Origin: Henriciella sp. | GTDB taxonomy: Bacteria; Pseudomonadota; Alphaproteobacteria; Caulobacterales; Hyphomonadaceae | NCBI GenBank assembly: GCA_021776655.1 | Contig: JAJFFK010000039.1 | Coordinates: 55,059-119,058 of the forward strand | Direction: 5' to 3' | DNA: 64,000 nt | Part shown: one piece after another, positions 1 through 9,447 of the stretch | Position numbering within the stretch: position 1 is the stretch's first letter | Layout: every line of letters starts with the position of its first letter | The notes under the pieces: model-generated | The model's database searches: none | Seen by the model: only the letters and a program-made list of their open reading frames with translations | What the model was told of the DNA's origin: nothing | Made by a program: the position numbers and the translations under genes

Positions 1-360
1 CTCAGCACGGCGCGCGATGCGATGGAGGCGCGGCTGAAATCGGAAGCGGGCGTGACCGTGTTTGGCGAGGGCGCTGAGCGGTTGGCGCAGACATCGAACT
101 TTGCGATTGCTGGGTTCGCCGCTGAGACGCAGGTTATGGCGATGGATCTTGGCGGCGTGGCGATATCGTCCGGCGCGGCCTGTTCCAGCGGCAAGGTGAA
201 ACGATCTTTGATCCTGTCGGCGATGGGGGTCGATGATGGGCTTGCACAATCGGCGATCCGCACCAGTTATGGATGGAACACCGATCTATCGGATTTTGAC
301 CGAACAGCGGATGCGTGGCTGGAAGCGGCGCGACGTACGGTCTTGAAGGAAAACGCGTAA
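1..360 (+). CDS. cysteine desulfurase (IscS/NifS-type), C-terminal part, truncated by window start
   Basis: Frame open from base 1; [11 protein letters not shown] active-site Cys loop; followed by sufB with overlapping stop/start (TAATG). Confidence 0.88.
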   Translation, partial: LSTARDAMEARLKSEAGVTVFGEGAERLAQTSNFAIAGFAAETQVMAMDLGGVAISSGAACSSGKVKRSLILSAMGVDDGLAQSAIRTSYGWNTDLSDFDRTADAWLEAARRTVLKENA

Positions 361-1922
361 TGGATTGCTGCGGCGGAATTGATGATCACGACGAAGACTG
401 CGCCGAGGTGAAGGTGAAGGACTCGATTGATGAGGGCACGGTTGCGGCGGCAAAAGCGCTGGAGTCGGAGAACTATTCGGCTGGGTTTTCCACCGAGATT
501 GAGACCGAGTATGCGCCGATTGGCCTGAACGAAGATATTGTCCGCTTCATCTCGGTCAAGAAGGAAGAGCCGGAATGGCTGCTTGCGTGGCGGCTGAAAG
601 CGTATGAGCGCTGGCTGACGATGACAGAGCCTGACTGGGCGATGGTGCGCTATACCAAGATTGACTACCAGAAAATATACTTCTACGCCGCGCCGAAAGC
701 CGGGGCGAATTACGCAACGATTGACGACGTTCCGCAGGAAATTCTCGACACCTATAAGAAGCTTGGCATTCCGTTGAGGGAAGCTGAGGTGTTACTCGGT
801 GTGGAGGGCGCGGCTGAAACGGCGGCGACGGCGCGTGAGACCCCACGCGTGGCGGTCGATGCGGTGTTCGACAGCGTTTCTGTGGCGACGACGTTCCGGG
901 CCGAGCTGGCCAAGGCGGGCGTGATTTTCATGTCGATCTCTGAGGCGGTGCACGAGTATCCCGACCTGATCAAGAAATATCTCGGAACTGTGGTGCCACA
1001 ATCGGACAATTATTTCGCGACGCTGAACTGCGCTGTGTTCTCGGATGGGACATTTGTCTACATCCCGCCGGGAGTGCGCTGCCCGATGGAGCTCTCGACC
1101 TATTTCCGGATGAATGCCGAGAATACCGGACAGTTTGAACGCACGCTGATCATTGCCGACAAGGGTAGCTATGTCAGCTATCTTGAAGGCTGTACCGCGC
1201 CGATGCGCGACGAGAACCAGCTCCACGCGGCGGTGGTCGAGCTGGTCGCACTGGAAGATGCCGAGATCAAATACTCGACGGTGCAGAACTGGTGGCCGGG
1301 CGACGAGAATGGCAAAGGCGGGATCTATAATTTCGTCACCAAGCGCGGCGATTGCCGGGGCGACCGTTCGAAAATCTCTTGGACGCAAGTTGAGACCGGC
1401 TCGGCGATCACCTGGAAATATCCGTCCTGCGTGCTGCGCGGCGACGATAGTGTTGGCGAGTTCTATTCGATCGCGGTGACCAATGGTCGGCAAATGGCCG
1501 ATACCGGGACCAAGATGATCCATCTCGGCAAGCGCACCAAATCGCGGATCATCTCCAAGGGCATCTCGGCGGGCAAATCTGACAACACCTATCGCGGGCT
1601 GGTATCAGTGAACAAGAAGGCTGAACAGGCGCGCAACTTTACCCAATGCGATAGCCTGCTCATCGGCGGCGATTGCGGCGCGCATACAGTGCCCTATGTC
1701 GAGAACCGCCGCATGGATGCGCAGCTGGAACACGAAGCGACAACGACGAAACTGTCGGATGAGCAGCTATTCTACGTGCGCCAGCGCGGCATCGGCGAGG
1801 AAGAGGCAGTCGCCCTGCTGGTCAACGGCTTCGTGCGCGATGTGCTACAGCATTTGCCAATGGAATTCGCGGTTGAAGCGCAAAGCCTGCTGAAGGTGAG
1901 TTTGGAGGGGAGCGTTGGGTAG
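360..1922 (+). CDS. sufB: Fe-S cluster assembly protein SufB
   Basis: Long ORF with typical SufB sequence ([32 protein letters not shown]..., [21 protein letters not shown]); ATG at 360 overlaps the upstream stop. Confidence 0.97.
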   Translation: MDCCGGIDDHDEDCAEVKVKDSIDEGTVAAAKALESENYSAGFSTEIETEYAPIGLNEDIVRFISVKKEEPEWLLAWRLKAYERWLTMTEPDWAMVRYTKIDYQKIYFYAAPKAGANYATIDDVPQEILDTYKKLGIPLREAEVLLGVEGAAETAATARETPRVAVDAVFDSVSVATTFRAELAKAGVIFMSISEAVHEYPDLIKKYLGTVVPQSDNYFATLNCAVFSDGTFVYIPPGVRCPMELSTYFRMNAENTGQFERTLIIADKGSYVSYLEGCTAPMRDENQLHAAVVELVALEDAEIKYSTVQNWWPGDENGKGGIYNFVTKRGDCRGDRSKISWTQVETGSAITWKYPSCVLRGDDSVGEFYSIAVTNGRQMADTGTKMIHLGKRTKSRIISKGISAGKSDNTYRGLVSVNKKAEQARNFTQCDSLLIGGDCGAHTVPYVENRRMDAQLEHEATTTKLSDEQLFYVRQRGIGEEEAVALLVNGFVRDVLQHLPMEFAVEAQSLLKVSLEGSVG

Positions 1923-2298
1923 GTTTTTCGCTTTTCTTGCCATGGCGCTTACACTCAGCGGATGCAACTTGTTTGAAGATCCGGTCAGCCGGCAATTATC
2001 GTGGACCAAATCAGCTAAGTTCATGCAAACAGTTCCGTTGAAGCAGACTGAATTGGCCGAAGGTACGGAGCTTGTTGACGCCCTTGCTCGGTTGGAGCAC
2101 TGGGGGTGGACCCGCGAGCAGGTGTTGTTTGTCTGGTATGCACAGCAACTGGAAAGCCCTCTGGCGACGACGACAATAATTTATACCAAGCCAGATAGTA
2201 CGTGGGTGTGTGGACTCAATCGGTTTGTGTTTATCGAACATGCCGATGGGAGTGTCGTTTCGGCGTTAGGCGCGACCGGTGAAGCAGGATGCTTATAA
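1915..2298 (+). CDS. hypothetical lipoprotein inside suf operon
   Basis: TTG start overlapping sufB end; signal peptide with lipobox ([17 protein letters not shown]). Confidence 0.6.
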   Translation: MGRFFAFLAMALTLSGCNLFEDPVSRQLSWTKSAKFMQTVPLKQTELAEGTELVDALARLEHWGWTREQVLFVWYAQQLESPLATTTIIYTKPDSTWVCGLNRFVFIEHADGSVVSALGATGEAGCL

Positions 2299-2375
2299 GG
2301 GCGGACATGCCGCTTTTATTGAGCTTCCTCGTTCAGCGGCGTTTGGCCCTTTGATTTCTGCACATTAAGCTCTAC

Positions 2376-3146
2376 ATGCGCACCATGTTGAAACTTGATA
2401 ATCTATCCGCCCAAGTTGGCGAAGGTGATGCGGCCAAGACGCTGCTGAATGGCTTGTCGCTGGAGGTGCCTGCGGGCGAGGTTCATGCCATCATGGGGCC
2501 GAATGGCGCGGGTAAATCGACGCTGTCTTATGTCCTGACCGGGAAACCGGGCTATCAGGTGCTCGGCGGCACCGCGACGCTGGACGGCGAAAACCTGCTG
2601 GATATGGACCCGGAAGCGCGCGCGACCAGCGGTCTGTTCCTGTCTTTCCAGTATCCGGTTGAGATCCCCGGCGTGCCGGTGATGACGTTCGTGCGCACCG
2701 CAATGAATGCCCAGCGCAAGGCGCGCGGCGAGGATGAAATTTCTGCGCCCGCTTTCATAAAGCTGTCGCGCGAGATTGCCGCGCAACTGAAACTGACACC
2801 GGAGATGTTGAAACGCCCGGTCAATGTCGGCTTTTCGGGCGGCGAGAAAAAGCGGCTGGAAATCTATCAGATGATGATGCTGGGGCCGCGTTTTGCGATT
2901 CTGGACGAGACCGATAGCGGGCTGGACATTGATGCGCTGCGCACGGTGGCGGATGGCGTGAATGCCCTGCGCGCGCCGGATCGAGGCATGCTTGTCATCA
3001 CGCATTATCAGCGCCTGCTCGACTATATCAAACCCGACAAGGTGCACGTTTTGTCAGCCGGAAAAATCATCAAGACGGGCGGGCCGGAACTGGCTCTACG
3101 GCTTGAGGATGAAGGCTATGACGGGGTGATCGGAGAGGCGGCGTAA
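2376..3146 (+). CDS. sufC: Fe-S cluster assembly ATPase SufC
   Basis: ABC ATPase: GPNGAGKST Walker A, FSGGEKKRLEI signature, ILDETDSGLDIDAL. Confidence 0.97.
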   Translation: MRTMLKLDNLSAQVGEGDAAKTLLNGLSLEVPAGEVHAIMGPNGAGKSTLSYVLTGKPGYQVLGGTATLDGENLLDMDPEARATSGLFLSFQYPVEIPGVPVMTFVRTAMNAQRKARGEDEISAPAFIKLSREIAAQLKLTPEMLKRPVNVGFSGGEKKRLEIYQMMMLGPRFAILDETDSGLDIDALRTVADGVNALRAPDRGMLVITHYQRLLDYIKPDKVHVLSAGKIIKTGGPELALRLEDEGYDGVIGEAA

Positions 3147-4393
3147 TGAGCGCCACAATTGCTGATCTCAAGGCGAAATTCCGCGATCCCAGCCCGGCAG
3201 AGCTGGAACTGATCGCGCGCTATGCGATGCTGCCCGAAGATGGACGGCGGACCCGCGCGTTTGAAGCCTTCGCGCTAACCGGCCTGCCACACCGGCGTAT
3301 GGAAGCCTGGAAGTGGAGCGATTTTCGCAGCGCCCTGAGCGCGGTCGAGAGCGCCAAACATACCGGTCATGGTGCGGCACTGCCGAGCGCAGATGATGCC
3401 ATCGTCCTGCGGGTCTCGGCGAGGGGAATTGACCTGCCCAAGGCCGCGCCAGACGGGTTGATTTTTCATCAGCAGACAGATGCGCCCGCCCTCGGCAATG
3501 CTGAGCAGGTGCCGCTGGCGGCGATGACGGCCGCATTGGTGGGCCGGGTTGGCGGCATGGATACGCTGGTGGTTGAGGTGACAGGTGTGGTCAAAGCGCC
3601 GCTGCACGTGATCTGCGCCGGTGACCGCGACGAGACGAATTTTGCCCGCATACAGGTTGTGGTGCGCCCCGGCGTGTCGCTTGAGATTGTCGAGAGCCAT
3701 CTTGGCGGCGCGGGGTTTTCGTCCTTCCTGATCGAGATTGCGATGCATCAGGGCGGCGCCGTGCGGCGCACCGTATTGCAGCGCGGCGGCGTCGACGAGG
3801 CGCAAGCCATCACGGCGCTGATCGAACTAGGCGAAGGCTCTGTGTACTCGCAAACCGTGCTGGCTTTTGGGGCAAAAGTGGCGCGGATCGAAACGGAGGT
3901 GACGCATCAGGAAAGCGGCAGCAAAGCCGAGCTGAACGCGGCCTATCTCTGCGGCGACGGCTTTCATGCTGACATTACCACGCATGTGCGCCACGGCGCG
4001 CCGTCTTGCACGACACGGCAAGTTACCAAGGGCGCTGTGCTGAACGGCGGCACTGGCGTGTTCCAGGGCAAGTTTCATGTCCCGCGCCATATCGGTCAGC
4101 ATACCTACGCTGACATGCAGCATCAGGCATTGCTGCTCGAAGACGGCGCGCAAGTATTTGCCAAGCCAGAGCTTGAAATCTATGCCGACGATGTTGAATG
4201 CGCGCACGGCAACACGTCCGGGGCGCTGGACCTCGAACAATTGTTCTACTTGCGCCAGCGCGGGATACCTCTGGTACAGGCGCGCGCGATGCTGACGCAG
4301 GCGTTTATCGCTGAAGCACTGGACACTGCGAATGAGGACGCCCGCGTAGCGATGCTTGAGGCGGCGCGGGACTTTCTGGAGGCGGTGAGCTGA
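3146..4393 (+). CDS. sufD: Fe-S cluster assembly protein SufD
   Basis: SufBD-type core (GVFQGKFHVPRHIGQHTYADMQHQALLL, CAHGNTSGALDLEQLFYLRQRGI); overlaps sufC stop. Confidence 0.95.
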   Translation: MSATIADLKAKFRDPSPAELELIARYAMLPEDGRRTRAFEAFALTGLPHRRMEAWKWSDFRSALSAVESAKHTGHGAALPSADDAIVLRVSARGIDLPKAAPDGLIFHQQTDAPALGNAEQVPLAAMTAALVGRVGGMDTLVVEVTGVVKAPLHVICAGDRDETNFARIQVVVRPGVSLEIVESHLGGAGFSSFLIEIAMHQGGAVRRTVLQRGGVDEAQAITALIELGEGSVYSQTVLAFGAKVARIETEVTHQESGSKAELNAAYLCGDGFHADITTHVRHGAPSCTTRQVTKGAVLNGGTGVFQGKFHVPRHIGQHTYADMQHQALLLEDGAQVFAKPELEIYADDVECAHGNTSGALDLEQLFYLRQRGIPLVQARAMLTQAFIAEALDTANEDARVAMLEAARDFLEAVS

Positions 4394-5619
4394 TGACCCA
4401 CCGTTCGTTCGACATAGATGCGATCCGCGCTGAGTTTCCGATCCTTGCCCGGCAGGTGAACGGCAAGCCGCTGGTCTATCTGGATAATGCCGCGAGTGCG
4501 CAGAAACCCGATGCGGTGATCGACGCGATGGGAACCCAAGCCCGCACGGCTTATGCCAATGTGCATCGCGGCCTGCATACGCTGGCAAACGAGACCACTG
4601 ACGCCTTCGAGGCGGCGCGCGAAACCGTTCGGAAATTCATCAATGCCGGGTCTGTGAATGAGGTGATCTTCACCAAAGGCGGCACTGAGGCGATCAATCT
4701 GGTCGCGTCCGGGATTGCCGGAGAGATCAAGCCCGGCGACGAGATTGTCCTATCCGTGATGGAGCATCATTCGAATATTGTGCCTTGGCATTTCCTGCGT
4801 GAACGCCATGGCGCGGTGCTGAAATGGGTGGATGTTGATGCGACCGGCGCGCTGGATATGGCGGCGTTGAAAGCGGCGGTCGGGCCGAAGACGCGGATGG
4901 TCGCGATGGCGCATATGTCGAACGTGCTGGGCACGGTGACAGACGCAGCTGAGATTGTCGCAATTGCGCATGCGGCGGGGGCGGAAGTGCTGTTCGATGG
5001 CTGTCAGGCCGGGGTGCATCTGCCTGTCGATGTACAGGCGATTGATTGCGACTATTACGTTCTGACCGGGCACAAGATTTACGGACCGACCGGCATAGGC
5101 GCGCTATATGGCAAGGCGGCGTCGCTAGCGCGACTGCGACCGTATCAGGGCGGCGGTGAGATGATTGAAGTGGTCGAGAAGACCCGCGTGACCTATAATC
5201 AAGCGCCGCACAAATTCGAAGCCGGGACACCGCCAATCCTCGAAGCCATCGGTTTTGGCGCGGCGATCAACTGGCTGGCGCAGTTCGATATGGCGGAGGT
5301 TCAGGCGCACGAGCACGCGCTATATGAACGCGCGATTGAGGGTGTTCGCGGCGTGAATGGCCTGACGGTGCATGGTACAGCGGCGGGGAAGGGGGCGGTG
5401 CTGTCTTTCTCAATCGAGGGTACACATCCCCATGACCTTGCGCAGATTATGGACCGCTACGGCGTTGCTGTGCGTGCGGGGCATCATTGTGCGCAACCCC
5501 TGATGCAGCATCTCGGCGTATCTGCTACGGCGCGGGCGAGTTTCGGGATCTATAATACCGCAGCAGAAGTGGACACCTTCATTGAAGCGCTACACAAAGC
5601 GCGCGGCATGCTTATATAG
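4393..5619 (+). CDS. sufS: SufS-type cysteine desulfurase
   Basis: PLP lysine motif TGHKIYGPTGIGALYG, RAGHHCAQPLM; position in suf operon. Confidence 0.96.
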   Translation: MTHRSFDIDAIRAEFPILARQVNGKPLVYLDNAASAQKPDAVIDAMGTQARTAYANVHRGLHTLANETTDAFEAARETVRKFINAGSVNEVIFTKGGTEAINLVASGIAGEIKPGDEIVLSVMEHHSNIVPWHFLRERHGAVLKWVDVDATGALDMAALKAAVGPKTRMVAMAHMSNVLGTVTDAAEIVAIAHAAGAEVLFDGCQAGVHLPVDVQAIDCDYYVLTGHKIYGPTGIGALYGKAASLARLRPYQGGGEMIEVVEKTRVTYNQAPHKFEAGTPPILEAIGFGAAINWLAQFDMAEVQAHEHALYERAIEGVRGVNGLTVHGTAAGKGAVLSFSIEGTHPHDLAQIMDRYGVAVRAGHHCAQPLMQHLGVSATARASFGIYNTAAEVDTFIEALHKARGMLI

Positions 5620-5623
5620 GAAT

Positions 5624-6019
5624 ATGATGGCAGACGATTTGACCCCTCGCGATGTGATTGACGTCTCTGCGCCCGCTGCAGAGGAGGCGTCTTCGGCGAT
5701 CCCGCAAAAAGAATTGAACCGGATTACCGATGATCTGATCACGGCGTTCAAATCTGTCTATGACCCTGAAATTCCTGTTGATATTTATGAACTTGGCCTG
5801 ATCTACAAGGTTGATATTGATGATGACCGCAAGGTTGATATCGACATGACGCTGACCGCGCCGGGCTGTCCGGTGGCCGGTGATATGCCGGGCTGGATCG
5901 AAAATGCGGCGCGCACAGTTGCAGGCGTTACAGATGTCGAAGTGCGCCTGACCTTCGATCCGCCCTGGGATCCATCGCGGATGTCAGACGAAGCGCGCCT
6001 GGCGCTGAATATGCTTTAA
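5624..6019 (+). CDS. sufT: SUF system protein, MIP18/DUF59 family (SufT-like)
   Basis: VYDPEIPVDIYELGLIY...MTLTAPGCPVAGDMP; ATG 5624 chosen as likely start. Confidence 0.9.
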   Translation: MMADDLTPRDVIDVSAPAAEEASSAIPQKELNRITDDLITAFKSVYDPEIPVDIYELGLIYKVDIDDDRKVDIDMTLTAPGCPVAGDMPGWIENAARTVAGVTDVEVRLTFDPPWDPSRMSDEARLALNML

Positions 6020-6054
6020 TTGAAGCGTAAGTGCTTCGTAGTTATATAGAGATC

Positions 6055-6414
6055 ATGGCCAGACGACCGAGACCCAAACTTGTATCTTTGACCGACGCTG
6101 CTGCGACGCGCGTCGCTGAGATTATGACTGACAAAGGCGCAGGTTTCCTGCGTGTTGGCGTCACCAATGGCGGTTGCGCGGGCATGGAATATGTCATGGA
6201 CTATGTTGAAGCGCCGGAGCCGTTTGACGAAATGGTCGAGGACAATGGCGTCAAGATCGTGGTCGATGCCAAGGCCGTGTTGTTCCTGCTTGGCTCAACC
6301 GTCGATTATGAAACAACTGTGCTGTCGGAACGGTTCACGTTTGTTAATCCGAACCAGACCGATGCATGTGGCTGCGGCGAGAGTGTCACTATTACCCCCG
6401 CCGCTGCTGAATAG
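6055..6414 (+). CDS. sufA: A-type iron-sulfur cluster carrier (SufA/IscA family)
   Basis: LRVGVTNGGCAGMEYVMDY and C-terminal CGCGES; ATG at 6055. Confidence 0.92.
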   Translation: MARRPRPKLVSLTDAAATRVAEIMTDKGAGFLRVGVTNGGCAGMEYVMDYVEAPEPFDEMVEDNGVKIVVDAKAVLFLLGSTVDYETTVLSERFTFVNPNQTDACGCGESVTITPAAAE

Positions 6415-6433
6415 TCTATAATACGCCTGGTGC

Positions 6434-6934
6434 TTATTTCGACGGATTAGTGGCCGCGCAAGAGCTGGCAAATTCGGCAAAGTCAGCATTCATTGGCGGC
6501 AAGGTCAGCGTATATTCGCCAACCCGCGAGATATCGATCGCGACCGCTTCGCCTTTAATGGCTGCATTGAACAGACGTTTGCCTTGCCATGATTTGGTTG
6601 AGACCAGGACTTTTTGAGGCCGCCAATAACCCCATTTTGCGTCTCGCTGTGTATATGAATCGGTCGACATTTCCATATTACGAGATTTCAGCCTTGTGCG
6701 CGGATTGATTGGTGGGGTGCCACTGTCGGTACCATTGAGGTACAGGATCGCTTGAATACCGATTGAGTCAGAGCAAACCAAGGACAGGCTTGGGCCGCCA
6801 ACATCCTGAGCGAAGATGAGGGATGCGCCTGCTTCTTCGTCAAGCTGCCAGCTTGTTTCTGCGGCTTGGACGGTCATCGCGCAACCGAGGCTGGCAATTG
6901 AGGCAATGATGAGGTGGGTGGGGTTGGGGGTCAT
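6434..6934 (-). CDS. hypothetical secreted protein
   Basis: Signal peptide (MTPNPTHLIIASIASLGCAMTVQAAE); GAAGGAGA RBS upstream; no recognised domain. Confidence 0.6.
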   Translation of the reverse strand: MTPNPTHLIIASIASLGCAMTVQAAETSWQLDEEAGASLIFAQDVGGPSLSLVCSDSIGIQAILYLNGTDSGTPPINPRTRLKSRNMEMSTDSYTQRDAKWGYWRPQKVLVSTKSWQGKRLFNAAIKGEAVAIDISRVGEYTLTLPPMNADFAEFASSCAATNPSK

Positions 6935-7035
6935 GGCAGTCTCCTTCTTTGTTGAATAACGATAACATCATATTGAATAAAGGCAAACAATTTATCGATA
7001 AAAAATAAAACCTAGTGTTTTTAGGTATTTACCGC

Positions 7036-7066
7036 TACAATTGTAACAATATTGACTACAGGTGTA
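7036..7066. promoter_or_regulatory. tandem TACA-N2-TGTA operators (BlaI/CopY-type) in divergent intergenic region
   Basis: TACAATTGTA at 7036-7045 and TACAGGTGTA at 7057-7066 (second extends to dyad ACTACA-GG-TGTAGT); centres 21 bp apart; TTGACT overlaps second site. Confidence 0.6.
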
Positions 7067-7144
7067 GTTTATATGTTCTGAATCGCTTGGCCTCAGAGAC
7101 ATCGATGACTAACGTTCGCAGGTTCAGACAATTGGAGGGCGGGC

Positions 7145-7720
7145 ATGCTCTATTTTATCGCAGGAATGGTCATCTTCTTTGGTGCACACATTTATAGCGC
7201 CGTTCGTATTCGCGGAGAGCATGATATTAAAAACCGCATCGGCTACGGACCCTATATGGGGCTGTACAGCCTTGTCTCTCTGATCGGATTTGTGCTGATC
7301 GTCTACGGGTTCGGCGCCTTGAAAGGTGCTGGCATTCTATACACGCCGCCAAACTGGGCCCGGCACGTGAATATATTGCTGATGATTCCAGCCTTGATCT
7401 TGCTGGTCGCCTCGCAACTGCCGGCAGGACAGATCAAGCGGGTGACGCGCCACCCGATGCTGGTGGCTGTGAAACTGTGGGCGATTGGGCATTTGCTGGC
7501 CAATGGTGAGTTGAACTCGGTGCTGCTATTTGGAAGTTTCCTGGCCTATGCCGTGTTTGATCGGATCAGAGTTAAACGTCGCGGCGATATGGGGCCTGAT
7601 CTGGATGTGCGGGTCGCTGGCAAGATGGATGTTGTGTCGATTATTATTGGCGTTGGCGTATGGACCGCTCTGGCGTTCTGGCTGCACCCGGTTCTGTTTG
7701 GTGTTTCCGTGATCGCATGA
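7145..7720 (+). CDS. NnrU family membrane protein
   Basis: NnrU-like sequence (GLYSLVSLIGFVLIVYGF..., RHPMLVAVKLWAIGHLLANG); GGAGG RBS. Confidence 0.88.
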   Translation: MLYFIAGMVIFFGAHIYSAVRIRGEHDIKNRIGYGPYMGLYSLVSLIGFVLIVYGFGALKGAGILYTPPNWARHVNILLMIPALILLVASQLPAGQIKRVTRHPMLVAVKLWAIGHLLANGELNSVLLFGSFLAYAVFDRIRVKRRGDMGPDLDVRVAGKMDVVSIIIGVGVWTALAFWLHPVLFGVSVIA

Positions 7721-7816
7721 GAATAAGGCTTGCGCTTTTGTGCGCTGCAACACACTTTTAGGAATGAAGCTGGCTAGCCTGAATGAAGTTGGCCGGTTTG
7801 CAGAGGACATTTGCCC

Positions 7817-8647
7817 ATGTCAGCCCAATCACAAATGCGTCGCAAGACCGTCAGGGATATTGCCAAGGCGAAAGGCGGCTCGCCGCTGGTTTGCCTGACA
7901 GCCTATGATGCGCCAATGGCGCAATTACTCGACCCACATGTCGATGTTCTTCTGGTCGGTGACAGTGTCGGCATGGTCGTCCACGGTCTGCCCTCTACGG
8001 TTGGGGTGACAATGGAGATGATGATCCTGCATGGGCAGGCTGTGATGCGCGGCTCTGTACAGGCCTTCGTCGTCGTGGATATGCCGTTCGGATCCTATGA
8101 AACCAATTCTGATCAGGCGTTTCTGAATGCCGCAAGGATCATGAAGGAAACCGGCTGTCAGGCGGTGAAGATCGAAAGCGGCAGCTATGCCGCGACCCAG
8201 ATCAAACATCTGGTAGAGCGTGGAATTCCTGTAATGGGGCATGTTGGCCTGCGACCGCAAGCGGTGAATGTCGATGGCGGATTTCGCGCTAAGGGAAAAA
8301 CCCAGGCGGAGTGGTCGACAGTCTTGGAGGAGGCCATCGCGGCGGATGAAGCAGGGGCCTTTGCAATCGTGATTGAAGGGGTTGCCCCTGAATTGGCGAC
8401 AGAGATAACCACGCGTGTTTCGTGCCCGACGATCGGCATTGGCGCGTCCGCGAGTTGTGATGGACAGATATTGGTCACCGATGACATGCTCGGCGTGTTC
8501 GATTGGGTGCCGCGTTTTGTGAAGAAGTATGGTGATGTGCGCGGTGAGGTCACACGGGCTGTTTCAGCCTATGCTGATGAGGTTCGCGCCCGACAATTTC
8601 CCGGCACGGAACAGACCTATCAACTGCCTAAACCGCCCGCCAACTAA
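7817..8647 (+). CDS. panB: 3-methyl-2-oxobutanoate hydroxymethyltransferase
   Basis: VCLTAYDAPMAQLLD, LLVGDSVGMVVHGLPSTVGVTMEMM, GHVGLRPQ; full length. Confidence 0.97.
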   Translation: MSAQSQMRRKTVRDIAKAKGGSPLVCLTAYDAPMAQLLDPHVDVLLVGDSVGMVVHGLPSTVGVTMEMMILHGQAVMRGSVQAFVVVDMPFGSYETNSDQAFLNAARIMKETGCQAVKIESGSYAATQIKHLVERGIPVMGHVGLRPQAVNVDGGFRAKGKTQAEWSTVLEEAIAADEAGAFAIVIEGVAPELATEITTRVSCPTIGIGASASCDGQILVTDDMLGVFDWVPRFVKKYGDVRGEVTRAVSAYADEVRARQFPGTEQTYQLPKPPAN

Positions 8648-8724
8648 CTTCCCGCGTTGCGGGTCTGCGCAGGCGCGGCTAGGGTGCCGAAAATTCAACA
8701 GATTGATGCGTGGAGTAAGCTCTT

Positions 8725-9447
8725 TTGGCTGATATTTTCGAGGAAGTCGAAGAAGGCATACGCCAGGAACGGCTGACCAGGCTTTGGAAGCGGTACGGTA
8801 TCCTGGCCTATATAATTGGCGGGCTGCTGATCGGCGGTGTGTGGCTGAACGAATATTTAAAGGACAGCGAAGAGAAGGCTGCCATACGCACGACGATAGC
8901 GCTTGAAGCGGCCTTGGCTGATGTTGAGGCCAGCGCATTTCAGGAAGCCGGTGACGCCCTTAGCGAATTGGCCATGTCGGACACGCAAGTGGCCCCTATT
9001 GCGGGGCATTATCTGGCTCGCGTTCGCCTGGATGGAAATGGCGATGCGGTTGCGGCGGCGGATGCGCTGATCGCTGCAGCTGCTGGGTCTGAAGGACCGG
9101 CGGCAAACCTGGCATTGATCAAGGCGGCATACTTGCGCGCCGATACAGCTAGCCGGGCCGAGCTTGAGACCATGCTGGGCCCGCTCATCGATGACACGTC
9201 TGCGTTCACGGCGCTGGCCCAGGAACTGATCGCTGCCAAAGCTCTGGAAGAGGGCGACATGGATTTTGCCCGCGCCGAGTTCAATTATCTGAGCATCGCC
9301 CCTAACGTGCCCGCAGGGGTGGTTAAACGTGCAAGCCAGGCCCTGGCCTCATTACCGCCTGCAATCGATCCACTGGTTGCCACGCTACCAGCTGAGACTG
9401 AACCTGAGGCCGACCCGGCCCCGACTGAGGAGACCGTTGTCGAATGA
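8725..9447 (+). CDS. YfgM-like TPR/ancillary SecYEG-type protein upstream of bamB
   Basis: TTG start; N-terminal TM (YGILAYIIGGLLIGGVWLNEYLKD), position before bamB-der. Confidence 0.78.
   Translation: MADIFEEVEEGIRQERLTRLWKRYGILAYIIGGLLIGGVWLNEYLKDSEEKAAIRTTIALEAALADVEASAFQEAGDALSELAMSDTQVAPIAGHYLARVRLDGNGDAVAAADALIAAAAGSEGPAANLALIKAAYLRADTASRAELETMLGPLIDDTSAFTALAQELIAAKALEEGDMDFARAEFNYLSIAPNVPAGVVKRASQALASLPPAIDPLVATLPAETEPEADPAPTEETVVE

Noticed and set aside
792-1523. 243-aa antisense ORF opposite sufB (and similar long antisense ORFs at 2403-3047, 3827-4588, 19552-20289, 54971-55816)
   Set aside because: Shadow ORFs opposite strongly supported conserved genes in GC-rich DNA; low-complexity, no recognisable domain or RBS.
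7015-7197. 60-aa ORF spanning the BlaI-type operators
   Set aside because: Covers regulatory sequence, overlaps the NnrU start in another frame and shows no protein-like pattern.
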